Assembly (NCBI RefSeq): GCF_013403985.1
Contig: NZ_JABFDF010000005.1
Coordinates: 62,001-126,000, forward strand
Length of the DNA: 64,000 bases
Reading direction: 5' to 3'
Source of the DNA: Winogradskyella ludwigii
Lineage (GTDB): Bacteria > Bacteroidota > Bacteroidia > Flavobacteriales > Flavobacteriaceae
The position numbers and the translations under genes are program-made. Positions 55,794 to 64,000 of the stretch are shown here, piece by piece. Positions within the stretch are counted from its first letter, which is position 1. Every line of letters starts with the position of its first letter. Under the pieces are notes generated by a model. It worked only from the letters and a program-made list of their open reading frames with translations, had not been told where the DNA came from and did no database searches.

Positions 55794-56429
55794 TTAATTT
55801 TTATCAGGTTCTGCTTCAGACAATTTCATTGGGAATAAATTCTTAATGGTCTCAATACGCTCATTAAGTTTTTCATCCTTGCTAAATTGATTCTTCTCTT
55901 TCTCTTCTAACATTGCTGTGAAAACTTTATCTGCTTCAGGGTAATACTTTCGGTATAACCTATCTGCTTCACGTTCTCTTAAGAAGTTATAAGCTGCAAC
56001 CAACTCATTTTGTACATCCATGTACTTTTCATAAGTGGTTTCTCTATCATGTTTCATTGAGATAATTGCTTTCTCTGGATGATCAGATGATGATTCATCT
56101 TTCTCTCCTTTACAATAATCACAAGATTCACCAGCTGGATTTGTACCTCCACCATTATCAAGAAATGCAATTGCTGCTTTTCTTAAATCTTCTAAAGGCA
56201 TTTCCTCATCTTCAACCAATAATTGATTGTTTCGATTTATTAAAACTGTAAATAGATTTTTTTGCTTAATAATTGGCGGTTCAACTATAGAGTCATCAAT
56301 AGGTGGCAAACTTCTTAATAAACCTTTATCCTTAGCAATTGTTGTTGTTACTAAGAAAAAGATAAGTAATAAGAAGGCAATGTCAGCCATTGATCCTGCA
56401 TTTACTTCGGGTGCTGCTCTTTTTGCCAT
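55794..56429 (-). CDS. exbD: ExbD/TolR-type protein with a CxxC insert
   Basis: A 211-residue ExbD paralogue. The TM is at about 14-32, with the key Asp16 in SMADIAFLL. The periplasmic part is longer than normal: a Gly-rich loop leads to ESCDYCKGEKDESSSD (Cys103 and Cys106), then a charged helical tail (about 145-211). The two cysteines could form a disulfide in the periplasm or bind metal. Two different ExbD proteins with one ExbB is a common Bacteroidota arrangement and suggests a heteromeric motor. Confidence 0.9.
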   Translation of the reverse strand: MAKRAAPEVNAGSMADIAFLLLIFFLVTTTIAKDKGLLRSLPPIDDSIVEPPIIKQKNLFTVLINRNNQLLVEDEEMPLEDLRKAAIAFLDNGGGTNPAGESCDYCKGEKDESSSDHPEKAIISMKHDRETTYEKYMDVQNELVAAYNFLREREADRLYRKYYPEADKVFTAMLEEKEKNQFSKDEKLNERIETIKNLFPMKLSEAEPDKN

Positions 56430-56435
56430 GTTATA

Positions 56436-56876
56436 TTATTTACTAATTACTTTTTTAACTCCTGAGAAAATCATAGCTATTGCAGCAATTCCTAGTAAAA
56501 AATAGAATGCTACTATACCTGCTCCAATCATTGTAGATTCTCCAGGTGTAGCAATAGTATCTCCATTCTTATATTCTATTGGTAAATCACTACCAGATAA
56601 CGCATAAGAAATTAATAATACAACTACAAATGCACCTACACCGATTAGTGTGTTCTTTAGACCAGCTGTATTTGAAAATAAATTTTTCAATACAAAAAAG
56701 ACTACGAACAATACAGTAAGTCCTAGTATAATATAACCTATCCAAGCCATAGGCTCAAAGAGACCATCTTCTCCGCCAGTTTTAATGGCTTCATCACCAG
56801 CTGCTATAATTCTAACCAGAGATACAATCCCGATTAAACTTAAAACAGCGGCTACTATTTTTAATATTTTGTGCAT
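56436..56876 (-). CDS. Four-helix membrane protein of the exb operon
   Basis: A 146-residue hydrophobic protein with four TM segments (about 6-25, 44-66, 76-95, 120-140). The short PFAM-free sequence includes a GSDLPIEYKNGD loop between helices 3 and 4. It lies 6 bp before exbD and 9 bp after exbB, so it belongs to the same transcript. I recognise no characterised family. Its position suggests an accessory part of the ExbB-ExbD motor (inference). Confidence 0.75.
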   Translation of the reverse strand: MHKILKIVAAVLSLIGIVSLVRIIAAGDEAIKTGGEDGLFEPMAWIGYIILGLTVLFVVFFVLKNLFSNTAGLKNTLIGVGAFVVVLLISYALSGSDLPIEYKNGDTIATPGESTMIGAGIVAFYFLLGIAAIAMIFSGVKKVISK

Positions 56877-56885
56877 AATTAATTT

Positions 56886-57653
56886 TTATTTTTTATGTCT
56901 TACTAATAAATCCATCAATGTGATTGATGCATCTTCCATATCATTTACAATGCTATCAATTTTAGCAATGATATAATTATAAAAGATTTGAAGTATAATA
57001 GCTACAATAAGACCAAATACTGTTGTTAAAAGTGCTACTTTAATACCACCTGCTACTAAAGAAGGTTGCATATCACCAGCTGCTTCAATTTTATCAAAGG
57101 CTTGGATCATACCAATTACCGTACCCATGAAACCAAGCATTGGTGCCAAAGCGATAAATAAAGAAATCCAAGAGACATTCTTTTCTAATTGTCCCATTTG
57201 AACACCTCCATAAGCTACAACAGCTTTTTCTGCAGCATCGATGTCTTCATCTGCTCTATCTAAACCTTGATAGAATATAGAAGCAACAGGTCCTTTTGTA
57301 TTTCTACAAACTTCCTTTGCAGCTTCAATACCACCAGAGTTAAGTGCATCTTCTACATTTTGTGTTAATTTTTTAGTGTTTGTAGTCGAAAGATTTAAAA
57401 AGATAATTCTTTCAATAGCAATAGCTAGTCCAAGAATTAAACATAGTAGTACAATACCCATAAAGCCTGGACCACCTTCGATAAAACGCTTTTTTAATTC
57501 TTGGTGAAACGTCAAATCTTCTGCCGCAGCATCATCTTGAGTTACACTAGTTACTGTTGCTGTTGCACTTGCAAAGGCTGTTGTTGCATTTGCATTAACA
57601 GTTCCGAGAGCCAATAAACATGTTATGGCAAGGATAGAAAATAATCTTTTCAT
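56886..57653 (-). CDS. exbB: MotA/TolQ/ExbB proton channel protein
   Basis: A 255-residue inner-membrane protein. After a signal-like first hydrophobic segment (about 1-23) and a low-complexity Ala/Thr stretch, the three family TMs occur at about 55-75, 155-180 and 195-220. The core includes VSWISLFIALAPMLGFMGTVIGMIQAF, here spanning the channel helix, and KVALLTTVFGLIVAI. It is the first gene of the exbB-x-exbD-exbD transcript. tRNA-Ser lies upstream. Confidence 0.93.
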   Translation of the reverse strand: MKRLFSILAITCLLALGTVNANATTAFASATATVTSVTQDDAAAEDLTFHQELKKRFIEGGPGFMGIVLLCLILGLAIAIERIIFLNLSTTNTKKLTQNVEDALNSGGIEAAKEVCRNTKGPVASIFYQGLDRADEDIDAAEKAVVAYGGVQMGQLEKNVSWISLFIALAPMLGFMGTVIGMIQAFDKIEAAGDMQPSLVAGGIKVALLTTVFGLIVAIILQIFYNYIIAKIDSIVNDMEDASITLMDLLVRHKK

Positions 57654-57727
57654 TGTTCTGAATCTTAATTTTATTAGTTAAAGTGTTAAAGATAAATAAA
57701 AAAATGCAATCTAGCGTAAAATATCAG

Positions 57728-57815
57728 CAGAGAGGAAGGGATTCGAACCCTCGATACCCTTTTGAGGTATACACACTTTCCAGGCGTGCGCCTTCGACCA
57801 CTCGGCCACCTCTCT
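57728..57815 (-). tRNA. tRNA-Ser (anticodon GGA)
   Basis: A class II cloverleaf on the minus strand: acceptor stem AGAGAGG (57815-57809) with CCTCTCT (57735-57729), discriminator G, anticodon loop CTGGAAA giving GGA, a long variable arm (TACCTC...GGGTA) and T arm GGTTCGAATCC. CCA is not encoded. Confidence 0.95.
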
Positions 57816-57899
57816 AAAAATTCTATTTCAAATTACACAGTGCCAAATAACGAAAAAATCTTCAAACACTAAAATTTAAAGTGTTATTTTCTGTTATTT

Positions 57900-58928
57900 T
57901 TAAGACATTTCTCCTCTCAAGGAAGTTTCAAAAATAGTTTTGAAATTATTTCTTGGAATATTCTCACCCAAAAGATACATCAATTTTGCAATCGCGGCTT
58001 CCGTAGTTATGTCACTACCAGATATTACGCCAATTAATTTCAGTTGTGAACTGGTTTCATACTGACCCATATTTACTCTACCTCCTGCACATTGGGTAAC
58101 ATTTACAATATGAAGCCCATTTGTAATTGCATCTGCTAATAATTTTACAAACCAAGCTTCGGTTGTTGCATTTCCTGAACCGTAAGTTTCAATAATTAGC
58201 CCTTTAATTAATTTACTTGTAAGAATAGCTTCACAAATTGGTCTAGAAATACCTGGAAATAATTTTAGTACTCCTATATGAGTATCCATTCGTGTTCGCA
58301 AAATCAATTTTTTATTTGGTTTTGGTTTCCAAAGGTGTTCTTTATTCACTTTTAAATGAACTCCTGATTCGGCTAAATGCGGATAATTGAGCGACTCAAA
58401 TGCTTCAAAATGTTCTGCATTGATTTTTGTGGTTCTATTACCTCTATATAATTTGTATTCAAAATAAAGTCCGACTTCTCTAATTACTGGTTTGCCTTCT
58501 ATTTGTAATGACGCCATTTGTATGGACGTAATTAAATTCTCTTTTGCATCTGTACGCAAATCTCCTATTGGCAATTGAGAACCGGTTAAAATTACAGGTT
58601 TTGCTAAATTCTCTAGCATAAAACTGAGGGCAGACGCGGTATAACTCATAGTGTCACTTCCATGTAATACGACAAAACCATCAAAATCTAAATAATTATC
58701 ACCTATAATAGTCGCAATATCTCCCCAATATTTAGGACACATGTTAGATGAATCTATGGGTTCTTCAAAAGAAATCGTTTCTATGGAACAGTCTAAAAGT
58801 CGTAATTCTGGTATTTTAGTAAGTAGACTATTAAAATCGAATGCTTTTAATGCACCTGTATCAATATCTTTAACCATACCAATGGTGCCTCCTGTATATA
58901 TTAATAGGATGTGCGGTTGCTTTATCAT
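57900..58928 (-). CDS. Type I L-asparaginase
   Basis: A 342-residue asparaginase/glutaminase-fold enzyme. LIYTGGTIGM carries the first catalytic Thr, and VLHGSDTMSYTASAL carries the second Thr-Asp pair. There is no signal peptide, which points to a cytoplasmic type I (AnsA-like) enzyme that converts asparagine to aspartate and ammonia. It starts directly after the TatD stop codon, so the two are co-transcribed. It is unrelated in fold to the two Ntn-type asparaginases elsewhere in the window. Confidence 0.93.
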   Translation of the reverse strand: MIKQPHILLIYTGGTIGMVKDIDTGALKAFDFNSLLTKIPELRLLDCSIETISFEEPIDSSNMCPKYWGDIATIIGDNYLDFDGFVVLHGSDTMSYTASALSFMLENLAKPVILTGSQLPIGDLRTDAKENLITSIQMASLQIEGKPVIREVGLYFEYKLYRGNRTTKINAEHFEAFESLNYPHLAESGVHLKVNKEHLWKPKPNKKLILRTRMDTHIGVLKLFPGISRPICEAILTSKLIKGLIIETYGSGNATTEAWFVKLLADAITNGLHIVNVTQCAGGRVNMGQYETSSQLKLIGVISGSDITTEAAIAKLMYLLGENIPRNNFKTIFETSLRGEMS

Positions 58929-59696
58929 TTAAATTCCGAATATAGCTTTTGAATTTTCTGTAGTAATGGTAGCGATTTCATCTTCGCTTATACCATAAAG
59001 CTCCGACAATTTTTCTAATACCTTATTAATATAGGCACTTTCATTGCGTTTCCCTCTGAAAGGTTTTGGTGCTAAATAAGGCGAATCGGTTTCTAAAACA
59101 ATGTGTGTCAGATCTATTTGATTTATAAATTGGTCAATCTTACCATTCTTAAACGTAACCACTCCTCCAATTCCTAATTTCATATTGTATGAAATGGCTT
59201 TTCTTGCTTGTTCTATAGTCCCAGTGAAACAGTGAAAAATACCGAATAAATCATCTGATTTTTCTTCTTCTAAAACCTGAAAAATTTCATCAAAAGCATC
59301 TCTACAATGAATAACGATAGGTAATTGGTATTGTTTTGCTAAATGTATTTGATGTCTGAACGCTTCAATCTGAATATCTAAAGTTGATTTGTCCCAATAC
59401 AAATCAATGCCGATTTCTCCAATCGCACAAAATTTTCGTTGTGCTAATAAGTCTTCAACATGCTTCAACTCTTCTTTATAATTCTCTTTTACAGATGTTG
59501 GGTGCAAACCCATCATTAAAAATACATAGTCAGGGAAATCTTTTTCTAGCTGAAGCATAGATTCCGTATGTGTAGAATCTATGGCCGGAATAAAAAACCG
59601 TGTAACATTAGCCTCAATCGCTCGATTAATCATTTCTGCTCTGTCTTCATCAAAAGCATCACTATATAAATGGGTATGTGTATCTGTAATTATCAT
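58929..59696 (-). CDS. TatD family metal-dependent hydrolase
   Basis: A 255-residue TIM-barrel nuclease. Metal ligands are visible as DTHTHLY, GEIGIDLYW (Glu), VIHCRDAF (His), FHCFTG (His) and ETDSPYLAP (Asp). TatD proteins are 3'-5' exonucleases/deoxyribonucleases of DNA repair. All ligands are intact. It precedes the asparaginase gene with no intergenic space, an arrangement I have seen as usual in flavobacteria (from memory). Confidence 0.94.
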   Translation of the reverse strand: MIITDTHTHLYSDAFDEDRAEMINRAIEANVTRFFIPAIDSTHTESMLQLEKDFPDYVFLMMGLHPTSVKENYKEELKHVEDLLAQRKFCAIGEIGIDLYWDKSTLDIQIEAFRHQIHLAKQYQLPIVIHCRDAFDEIFQVLEEEKSDDLFGIFHCFTGTIEQARKAISYNMKLGIGGVVTFKNGKIDQFINQIDLTHIVLETDSPYLAPKPFRGKRNESAYINKVLEKLSELYGISEDEIATITTENSKAIFGI

Positions 59697-59708
59697 TTTG
59701 TAAAAGTA

Positions 59709-59738
59709 AAAAAGTCATCTTGGTTTTGATGACTTTTA
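59709..59738 (-). terminator. Terminator of the sigma-factor operon
   Basis: A perfect 10-bp stem (59737-59728 with 59719-59710) with an 8-nt loop, followed on the minus strand by a T-run, lies between the TPR-like gene and tatD. Confidence 0.8.
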
Positions 59739-59817
59739 ATTTCATATTTAATATTGAACACTTATAAAGACACCTTGCTCAATAAAAAGCATATTACAAA
59801 TAGAATAACTTTAGTTT

Positions 59818-60564
59818 CTAATCTAACTTATTAAACAGTTCTTGAGCACGCTTATAATCGTCTGCATCTTTAGGTACAGACTGCAGCGTTTCTTTACATA
59901 GTTCAATTTTCTCTTGTTTTAAATAACTCAAGGCTAAAATCCATTTGGCTTTATTCTTATAAGCTGAACTACCCTTAGACAACTTATTTAATAAAGCGTC
60001 TGCTTCTTCAAACTGATTGGTTTCTACCAAAGCCATACTTTTATAGAGTTGTATTTCTAAATTAGAAAAATCTTCTTCCAAAATAGTATTAAATGCAGCA
60101 ATAGCAGCCTCATAGTTTTGCGTATTAAAACTTTGTTCTGCGTTACTAAAGTTAGCATCTTCTGCACTACGTACTGTTAGACTGATGGCATCAAAATTAT
60201 TGTAGTCGTTATAATTAGGTTTACCAAGTAGGTTGAATACAAAGAAGCCTAATAAAATAACTACAGATGCTGCTATAGCATATTTGTAAAAATTAGATTT
60301 TTGTGACGATTTATTTTCAACATCTGCACTTTCAATATCATGAAAATATTGGTTGGTAATAACATCTAAATTGGCTTTAAAATCTGCCGATTCTTGTTCA
60401 TTTGCAATGTTATGCTGTAAATGAGAAGATACATCTTTATAAATTTCGAATGCGGTTTTAAAATCTGAATCGGACTCTAAACGTTCATCAAAAGCTAATA
60501 AATCGCTCTTAGACAAATCGCCAGTGAGATACCCTTCAAACTGTATGTAATCTTGTTCTTCCAT
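59818..60564 (-). CDS. TPR-like membrane protein, probable anti-sigma partner
   Basis: A 248-residue protein with one TM (about 93-113, YAIAASVVILLGFFVFNLL). The N-terminal part (about 1-85) is acidic and helical, like the cytoplasmic part of many FecR/RseA-type anti-sigma factors, and starts EEQDYIQFEGYLTG. The periplasmic part (about 140-248) is built of TPR-like helices. It begins 4 bp after the ECF sigma gene, which supports a sigma/anti-sigma pair. Function is inferred from this context. Confidence 0.75.
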   Translation of the reverse strand: MEEQDYIQFEGYLTGDLSKSDLLAFDERLESDSDFKTAFEIYKDVSSHLQHNIANEQESADFKANLDVITNQYFHDIESADVENKSSQKSNFYKYAIAASVVILLGFFVFNLLGKPNYNDYNNFDAISLTVRSAEDANFSNAEQSFNTQNYEAAIAAFNTILEEDFSNLEIQLYKSMALVETNQFEEADALLNKLSKGSSAYKNKAKWILALSYLKQEKIELCKETLQSVPKDADDYKRAQELFNKLD

Positions 60565-60568
60565 AACA

Positions 60569-61150
60569 TTAATAATTCAATTGGTTAAATTTGGGTGAGG
60601 CTTGCACAAGTTTAGTTAATTGACCTATACATAACGATTTCTTTTTTCGAGCATAGGCATAAGTAATATTGAGACTTTTTGCGACTTCTTCCATCGATTT
60701 AATTTTAAAGGTTGCCTTTAGTAAATCTTTACAAGCATCTCCTAATTGCTGAAACATCTCATTAAACAAAGCTTCTTTGTCTTCAAAAATGGACGTTTCA
60801 AAAGATAAAACTTGTGCATCATCATCTTTAGATAACACATCGTCATTAATTGTTACCTCATTCACTTTTCGTTTCTTTAATTGATTTAACCATTTGCGTT
60901 TACAAAGCAAGAAAAAATAAGCATCAAAGGGACATGTAAGTTCTAACTTTTTCTGCTTGGCTTGATTAAATATAGTAATAATGGTTTCTTGGATTACATC
61001 TTGGGCATCATGAGCATCACCACTATTCTGCTTCACATAATTAATCACTTTAGGCGCAAATTTATCATAGATCGCCTTAATAATAAAGGTATTATTTGCA
61101 GCTAATCCATCAATATATTTCTGGTCTTCGTGTAATTTTTTATCGCTCAT
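60569..61150 (-). CDS. ECF-type RNA polymerase sigma factor
   Basis: A 193-residue sigma-70 family protein with regions 2 and 4 only. Region 2 (about 22-95) includes IYDKFAPKVINYVKQNSGD, DAQDVIQETIITIF and the KRKWLNQLKKR segment. Region 4 (about 130-180) has SMEEVAKSLNITYAYARKKKS as helix-turn-helix. It is coupled to the TPR-like membrane gene. Three GTAACA-type motifs occur in the gap ahead of the divergent lipoprotein gene, which could be its targets. Confidence 0.9.
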   Translation of the reverse strand: MSDKKLHEDQKYIDGLAANNTFIIKAIYDKFAPKVINYVKQNSGDAHDAQDVIQETIITIFNQAKQKKLELTCPFDAYFFLLCKRKWLNQLKKRKVNEVTINDDVLSKDDDAQVLSFETSIFEDKEALFNEMFQQLGDACKDLLKATFKIKSMEEVAKSLNITYAYARKKKSLCIGQLTKLVQASPKFNQLNY

Positions 61151-61195
61151 AAGCCCTTTATTTTCAACGAATTTATAAAATATTTATAAAATGAA

Positions 61196-61293
61196 GGTAA
61201 CAATTTTAAATGTGTTTTGATATAAGGGTGTAACAAGAAAACAAAAAGGAACAAACAAAAACAAAATATCATTTAAAACAGGGTAACAATTTT
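61196..61293 (+). promoter_or_regulatory. Repeated GTAACA motifs, candidate ECF sites
   Basis: GGTAACAATTTT occurs twice (61196-61207 and 61282-61293), and GGGTGTAACAAG lies between them at 61226-61237, all on the plus strand. AAC-containing motifs are typical of ECF -35 boxes. The last copy is 46 bp before the lipoprotein ATG. The ECF link is an inference. Confidence 0.45.
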
Positions 61294-61338
61294 GCTCCCT
61301 TGTTTATATAACTACAAATAACCATAAAGTCTATAATT

Positions 61339-62370
61339 ATGAAACATTCAAAAAAACTTTACTTTAAAACAAACACCAAACGTATTGTTAGTAAAAACCT
61401 ACTCAGCCTTTTTGCCCTATTTACAATGACCGCAATTCTAACTACAAGCTGCGAACCTAAAGAAGATAATAACTGTGATAATTGCAACGAACCACCTACG
61501 GCTCAACAATTTAATAACATTAAAACTATTGCTCTAGAAAACCTTACTCAGACATTTGGCTTTAATACAGATGATGGTTATATAAACTTAACTTCAGAGC
61601 AAGGTGTACAGATAAACATTAACGCCAATTGCCTTACTTACAACGGCAATCCTGTAACTGGAGATATTACCTTAGAATATATAGAACTTTTTGAAAAAGG
61701 TAACATGCTTACAACCAATAAACCGACTATGGGAATAATGCCAAATGGAGATAAAGCCTTATTAGTCTCTGGTGGTGAATTCTTCTTAGAAGCGACACAA
61801 AATGGAAACATTTTAGATACAAATTGCGGGATACAATTAATTATACCTGCAGGTTTAACTGGTGGAGCTGATCAGGATATGACACTTTGGAATGGAGAAA
61901 TAGACAATGAAGGCAACTTAGCTTGGGATGAAATTGAAGACGAAAATGGAGCTAACCCAGTACCTTTTGTTGAAGGTAATAACTATTATCCCGCATTTGA
62001 AGGTTTTGGATGGGCTAACGTTGATAGATTCTATAACGATCCAAGACCAAAAACAACGATTCAAGCACAAGCACCTGAAGGTTATGATAATGAAAATAGT
62101 TCTATTTACTTGTCTTATGATGGTGAAGCACCAGCATTAGCACAATTAGACACTTATGATGAAGCTTTAAATATTTTTAGCGAGCATTACGGACAAATAC
62201 CAATTGGTTTAGAATGTCATGTGATTTTTGTAACAGAAACAGACGGAATTTGGAGATATGCTATTAAACCAACAACTATTGTTGCTAATGATATTATCAC
62301 TTTTAATTTAGGGGAGACTATAGTAGGAACCGAAGCTACATTAATAGCTTTAATGAATGATTTACCATAA
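61339..62370 (+). CDS. Exported lipoprotein of unknown function
   Basis: A 343-residue protein. The signal region has a basic start and a hydrophobic stretch (LLSLFALFTMTAIL) ending in the lipobox LTTSC, with the acylated Cys at residue 38. The mature start is Asp/Glu/Asn-rich with three further Cys (NNCDNCN). The rest is beta-rich and predicted globular, with NANCLTYNGNPVTGDITLEYIE. I do not recognise a named family. It is divergent from the sigma operon and lies upstream of the PKD-domain gene. Confidence 0.75.
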   Translation: MKHSKKLYFKTNTKRIVSKNLLSLFALFTMTAILTTSCEPKEDNNCDNCNEPPTAQQFNNIKTIALENLTQTFGFNTDDGYINLTSEQGVQININANCLTYNGNPVTGDITLEYIELFEKGNMLTTNKPTMGIMPNGDKALLVSGGEFFLEATQNGNILDTNCGIQLIIPAGLTGGADQDMTLWNGEIDNEGNLAWDEIEDENGANPVPFVEGNNYYPAFEGFGWANVDRFYNDPRPKTTIQAQAPEGYDNENSSIYLSYDGEAPALAQLDTYDEALNIFSEHYGQIPIGLECHVIFVTETDGIWRYAIKPTTIVANDIITFNLGETIVGTEATLIALMNDLP

Positions 62371-62395
62371 ATCATTGCTTACCTACTTAGTTCTT

Positions 62396-62430
62396 AAAAG
62401 TCAGAAATTAATTTTTCTGGCTTTTTCGTA
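62396..62430 (+). terminator. Intrinsic terminator after the lipoprotein gene
   Basis: A 12-bp stem with two G-T or C-G substitutions (62396-62407 with 62414-62425) and a 6-nt loop, ending in T residues. Confidence 0.75.
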
Positions 62431-62522
62431 TGCTCCATAAATAAACTTATAGCGTTTTAGCTTCATAATTAAAACGCTATTAGTTATTAATTGTTAATTT
62501 TAATCACAATAAATTCATCATT

Positions 62523-64000
62523 ATGAAACCTATAACCTTATTCTGTTTCGCTTTAATACTATCTGTTTTAAGTTTTGCCCAACAAGACATTGAGAAAGAC
62601 ACCATTCGCAGAACAGCAAGTATTGAGCAAAAAAACCTTGGAGATAAGATTGAATTTAAAGCAAATGCTCCTATATTAAATCAGATTGCTGGAGCTCCAA
62701 AAGCATTCTACACTAATTTTTGGGAATTTGGTGATGGTACTTTTAGCAAGGAAAAAGAGCCTGTAAAAACATACAAAAAAAATAGAGAATATACCGTTAG
62801 ATTATGGGCAACTAACAATTACGATACCGGAAAACCACCACTTACACGTCCTAAAAAAATAGAGGTTAGCAATGCCAATGATAGCTATGAAGATGAAGCT
62901 TCTATGGATAGTGCACTAAACCTACAACGCAATAGCGAACCTATACCAGATGAAGAAATGGTTATGGTTTTTAGCTATAAAAACACTAAAAACTATACTA
63001 CCAATGGTAAATTCTTTTTGTTTTATAATGAAGCTAAATATAAAGATGACAATTTTAGCCTCATTGAAACTAGAACATACCATAATGAAAAAGCAATAAA
63101 TGATGCCATTGTATATACGTCAGAATTTGATTCTGATGTTTTTTATGCTTCTGATGAAGATAATTTAATGATTCTTAAAGCAAAACCTCAAGACACAACA
63201 GTTCGTAAGAATCTACCAAAGACTTTAGACGATGCCAAGTTTGCCTATAGAAATTCAAGTCAATTAAGCTTTGATAATATGAAACCTAATGAAGAACGTC
63301 ATGTCTTCTATAGTTTAAAAACAACTAAAGAAATGCTAAAAGATACTTCAGCGATTATTTCGGTTAGAGGTGTTTATGTTCCTGAGGACAAGTACGACAA
63401 TCACCATGTAAAAGACATGGAAATGGAAATTGTAACCTCTCACGATCCTAACAAGATGTCTTCTAATTCTACATTTCTTAATTATAGATTAGTAAAATAT
63501 AAACGTCCAAAATTTAAAATTAGATTTCAGAATAATGGCGAAGGTCCAGCATCTACAATTCGTCTAGAGACTGATATACCTGACATGTTTGACAAAACGT
63601 CTATTGAAGTTTTAGACATGTATCCTAAAGTAAAAATTTGTCCAAAACACGATGTCACATATAGTTGCCTTGACACGACTTATACTGCAAAGCAAGCCAT
63701 TTTCACATTTAAAAACATCTATTTACCAGGAAGTGAGCAAAAAAACGTAAAAGAATACGATTCTACAAAAGGCTTTGTACAATACCGATTAAAGTTCTCC
63801 AAGGATTTTCATAAACAGAAAACCAAATCGAAAACGGCTATTATCTTTGATAAAAACGATCCGATAATCACTAATTATTCTACAACACGTTTTTTACCAG
63901 GCGTTTCTATTGGAGTAAAAGCAGGTTACAACTCATTTGCCGATCTTAAAAATTCTGAAAATTATTTTATAGGTGCTACTATTTCACCATACAAATCGTA
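62523..64000 (+). CDS. PKD-domain exported protein, cut by window edge
   Basis: A frame opens at ATG 62523 and stays open to the window end (about 490 residues visible). A signal peptide (about 1-20, LILSVLSFAQ) comes first. A PKD domain (about 50-105) shows FWEFGDGTFS and YTVRLWATN, the classic WxFGDG signature. The later part is beta-rich (about 140-480), and a VGVKAGYNSFADLKNSENYFIGATI region starts near the end, possibly a barrel. The right end is missing, so the full architecture is unknown. Confidence 0.85.
   Translation, partial: MKPITLFCFALILSVLSFAQQDIEKDTIRRTASIEQKNLGDKIEFKANAPILNQIAGAPKAFYTNFWEFGDGTFSKEKEPVKTYKKNREYTVRLWATNNYDTGKPPLTRPKKIEVSNANDSYEDEASMDSALNLQRNSEPIPDEEMVMVFSYKNTKNYTTNGKFFLFYNEAKYKDDNFSLIETRTYHNEKAINDAIVYTSEFDSDVFYASDEDNLMILKAKPQDTTVRKNLPKTLDDAKFAYRNSSQLSFDNMKPNEERHVFYSLKTTKEMLKDTSAIISVRGVYVPEDKYDNHHVKDMEMEIVTSHDPNKMSSNSTFLNYRLVKYKRPKFKIRFQNNGEGPASTIRLETDIPDMFDKTSIEVLDMYPKVKICPKHDVTYSCLDTTYTAKQAIFTFKNIYLPGSEQKNVKEYDSTKGFVQYRLKFSKDFHKQKTKSKTAIIFDKNDPIITNYSTTRFLPGVSIGVKAGYNSFADLKNSENYFIGATISPYKS

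Noticed and set aside
1..64000. CRISPR arrays and rRNA genes
   Set aside because: No regularly spaced direct repeats of 25-40 nt and no rRNA-like stretches were seen.

Overview
The window reads as a chromosomal segment of a marine-type Bacteroidota bacterium, most likely family Flavobacteriaceae. The evidence is a low G+C content, translation starts without Shine-Dalgarno sequences, promoters of the TTTG-(19-21)-TAnnTTTG type, and a typical flavobacterial gene stock (SPOR lipid-export-era envelope proteins, DUF2723, DUF5686, PorT-like beta-barrels, ExbD pairs). I cannot fix the genus from sequence alone.

Layout. Positions 1-10.8 kb: the start of a leftward secreted protein, a SPOR protein, the leftward rimP-nusA-infB operon with an attenuator-like leader, a universal stress protein, tRNA-Gln, a large DUF2723 membrane glycosyltransferase and a polysaccharide deacetylase. 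Positions 10.8-25.6 kb: metabolic genes, including a sugar transporter paired with a glycosylasparaginase, an aldehyde dehydrogenase, and a cyanophycin module (divergent cphA and cphB followed by an isoaspartyl peptidase), then polA. Positions 25.6-37.2 kb: an A+T-rich accessory island between polA and a YgiQ-type radical SAM gene. It holds a six-gene leftward defence locus of the MutL/MORC-Z1-AIPR (MZA-like) type: GHKL ATPase, Z1 ATPase, PD-(D/E)XK protein, AIPR protein and two tandem cytosine-5 methyltransferases. Next to it lie two gene remnants (the N-terminus of a second GHKL ATPase and the C-terminus of a DUF3427 protein) and an 11-nt phased degenerate repeat.

Positions 37.2-53.8 kb: core genes, namely ygiQ-like, an ABC-F ATPase, a Sua5-type tRNA modification enzyme, rplM-rpsI-rpsB-tsf-pyrH-frr with several hairpin leaders, a DUF5686-like barrel, an RND/MMPL exporter, asnS and rpoN. 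Positions 53.9-57.7 kb: envelope genes with a leftward exbB-(membrane protein)-exbD-exbD-(barrel) set, then tRNA-Ser. Positions 57.9-64 kb: type I asparaginase, TatD nuclease, an ECF sigma factor with a TPR-like membrane partner, a lipoprotein, and the first part of a PKD-domain protein that runs off the end.

The genes combine into four functional groups: translation and transcription core, cyanophycin or dipeptide nitrogen turnover, energised envelope transport, and a phage-defence island that shows signs of gene turnover. No rRNA, CRISPR array, transposase or integrase was seen.
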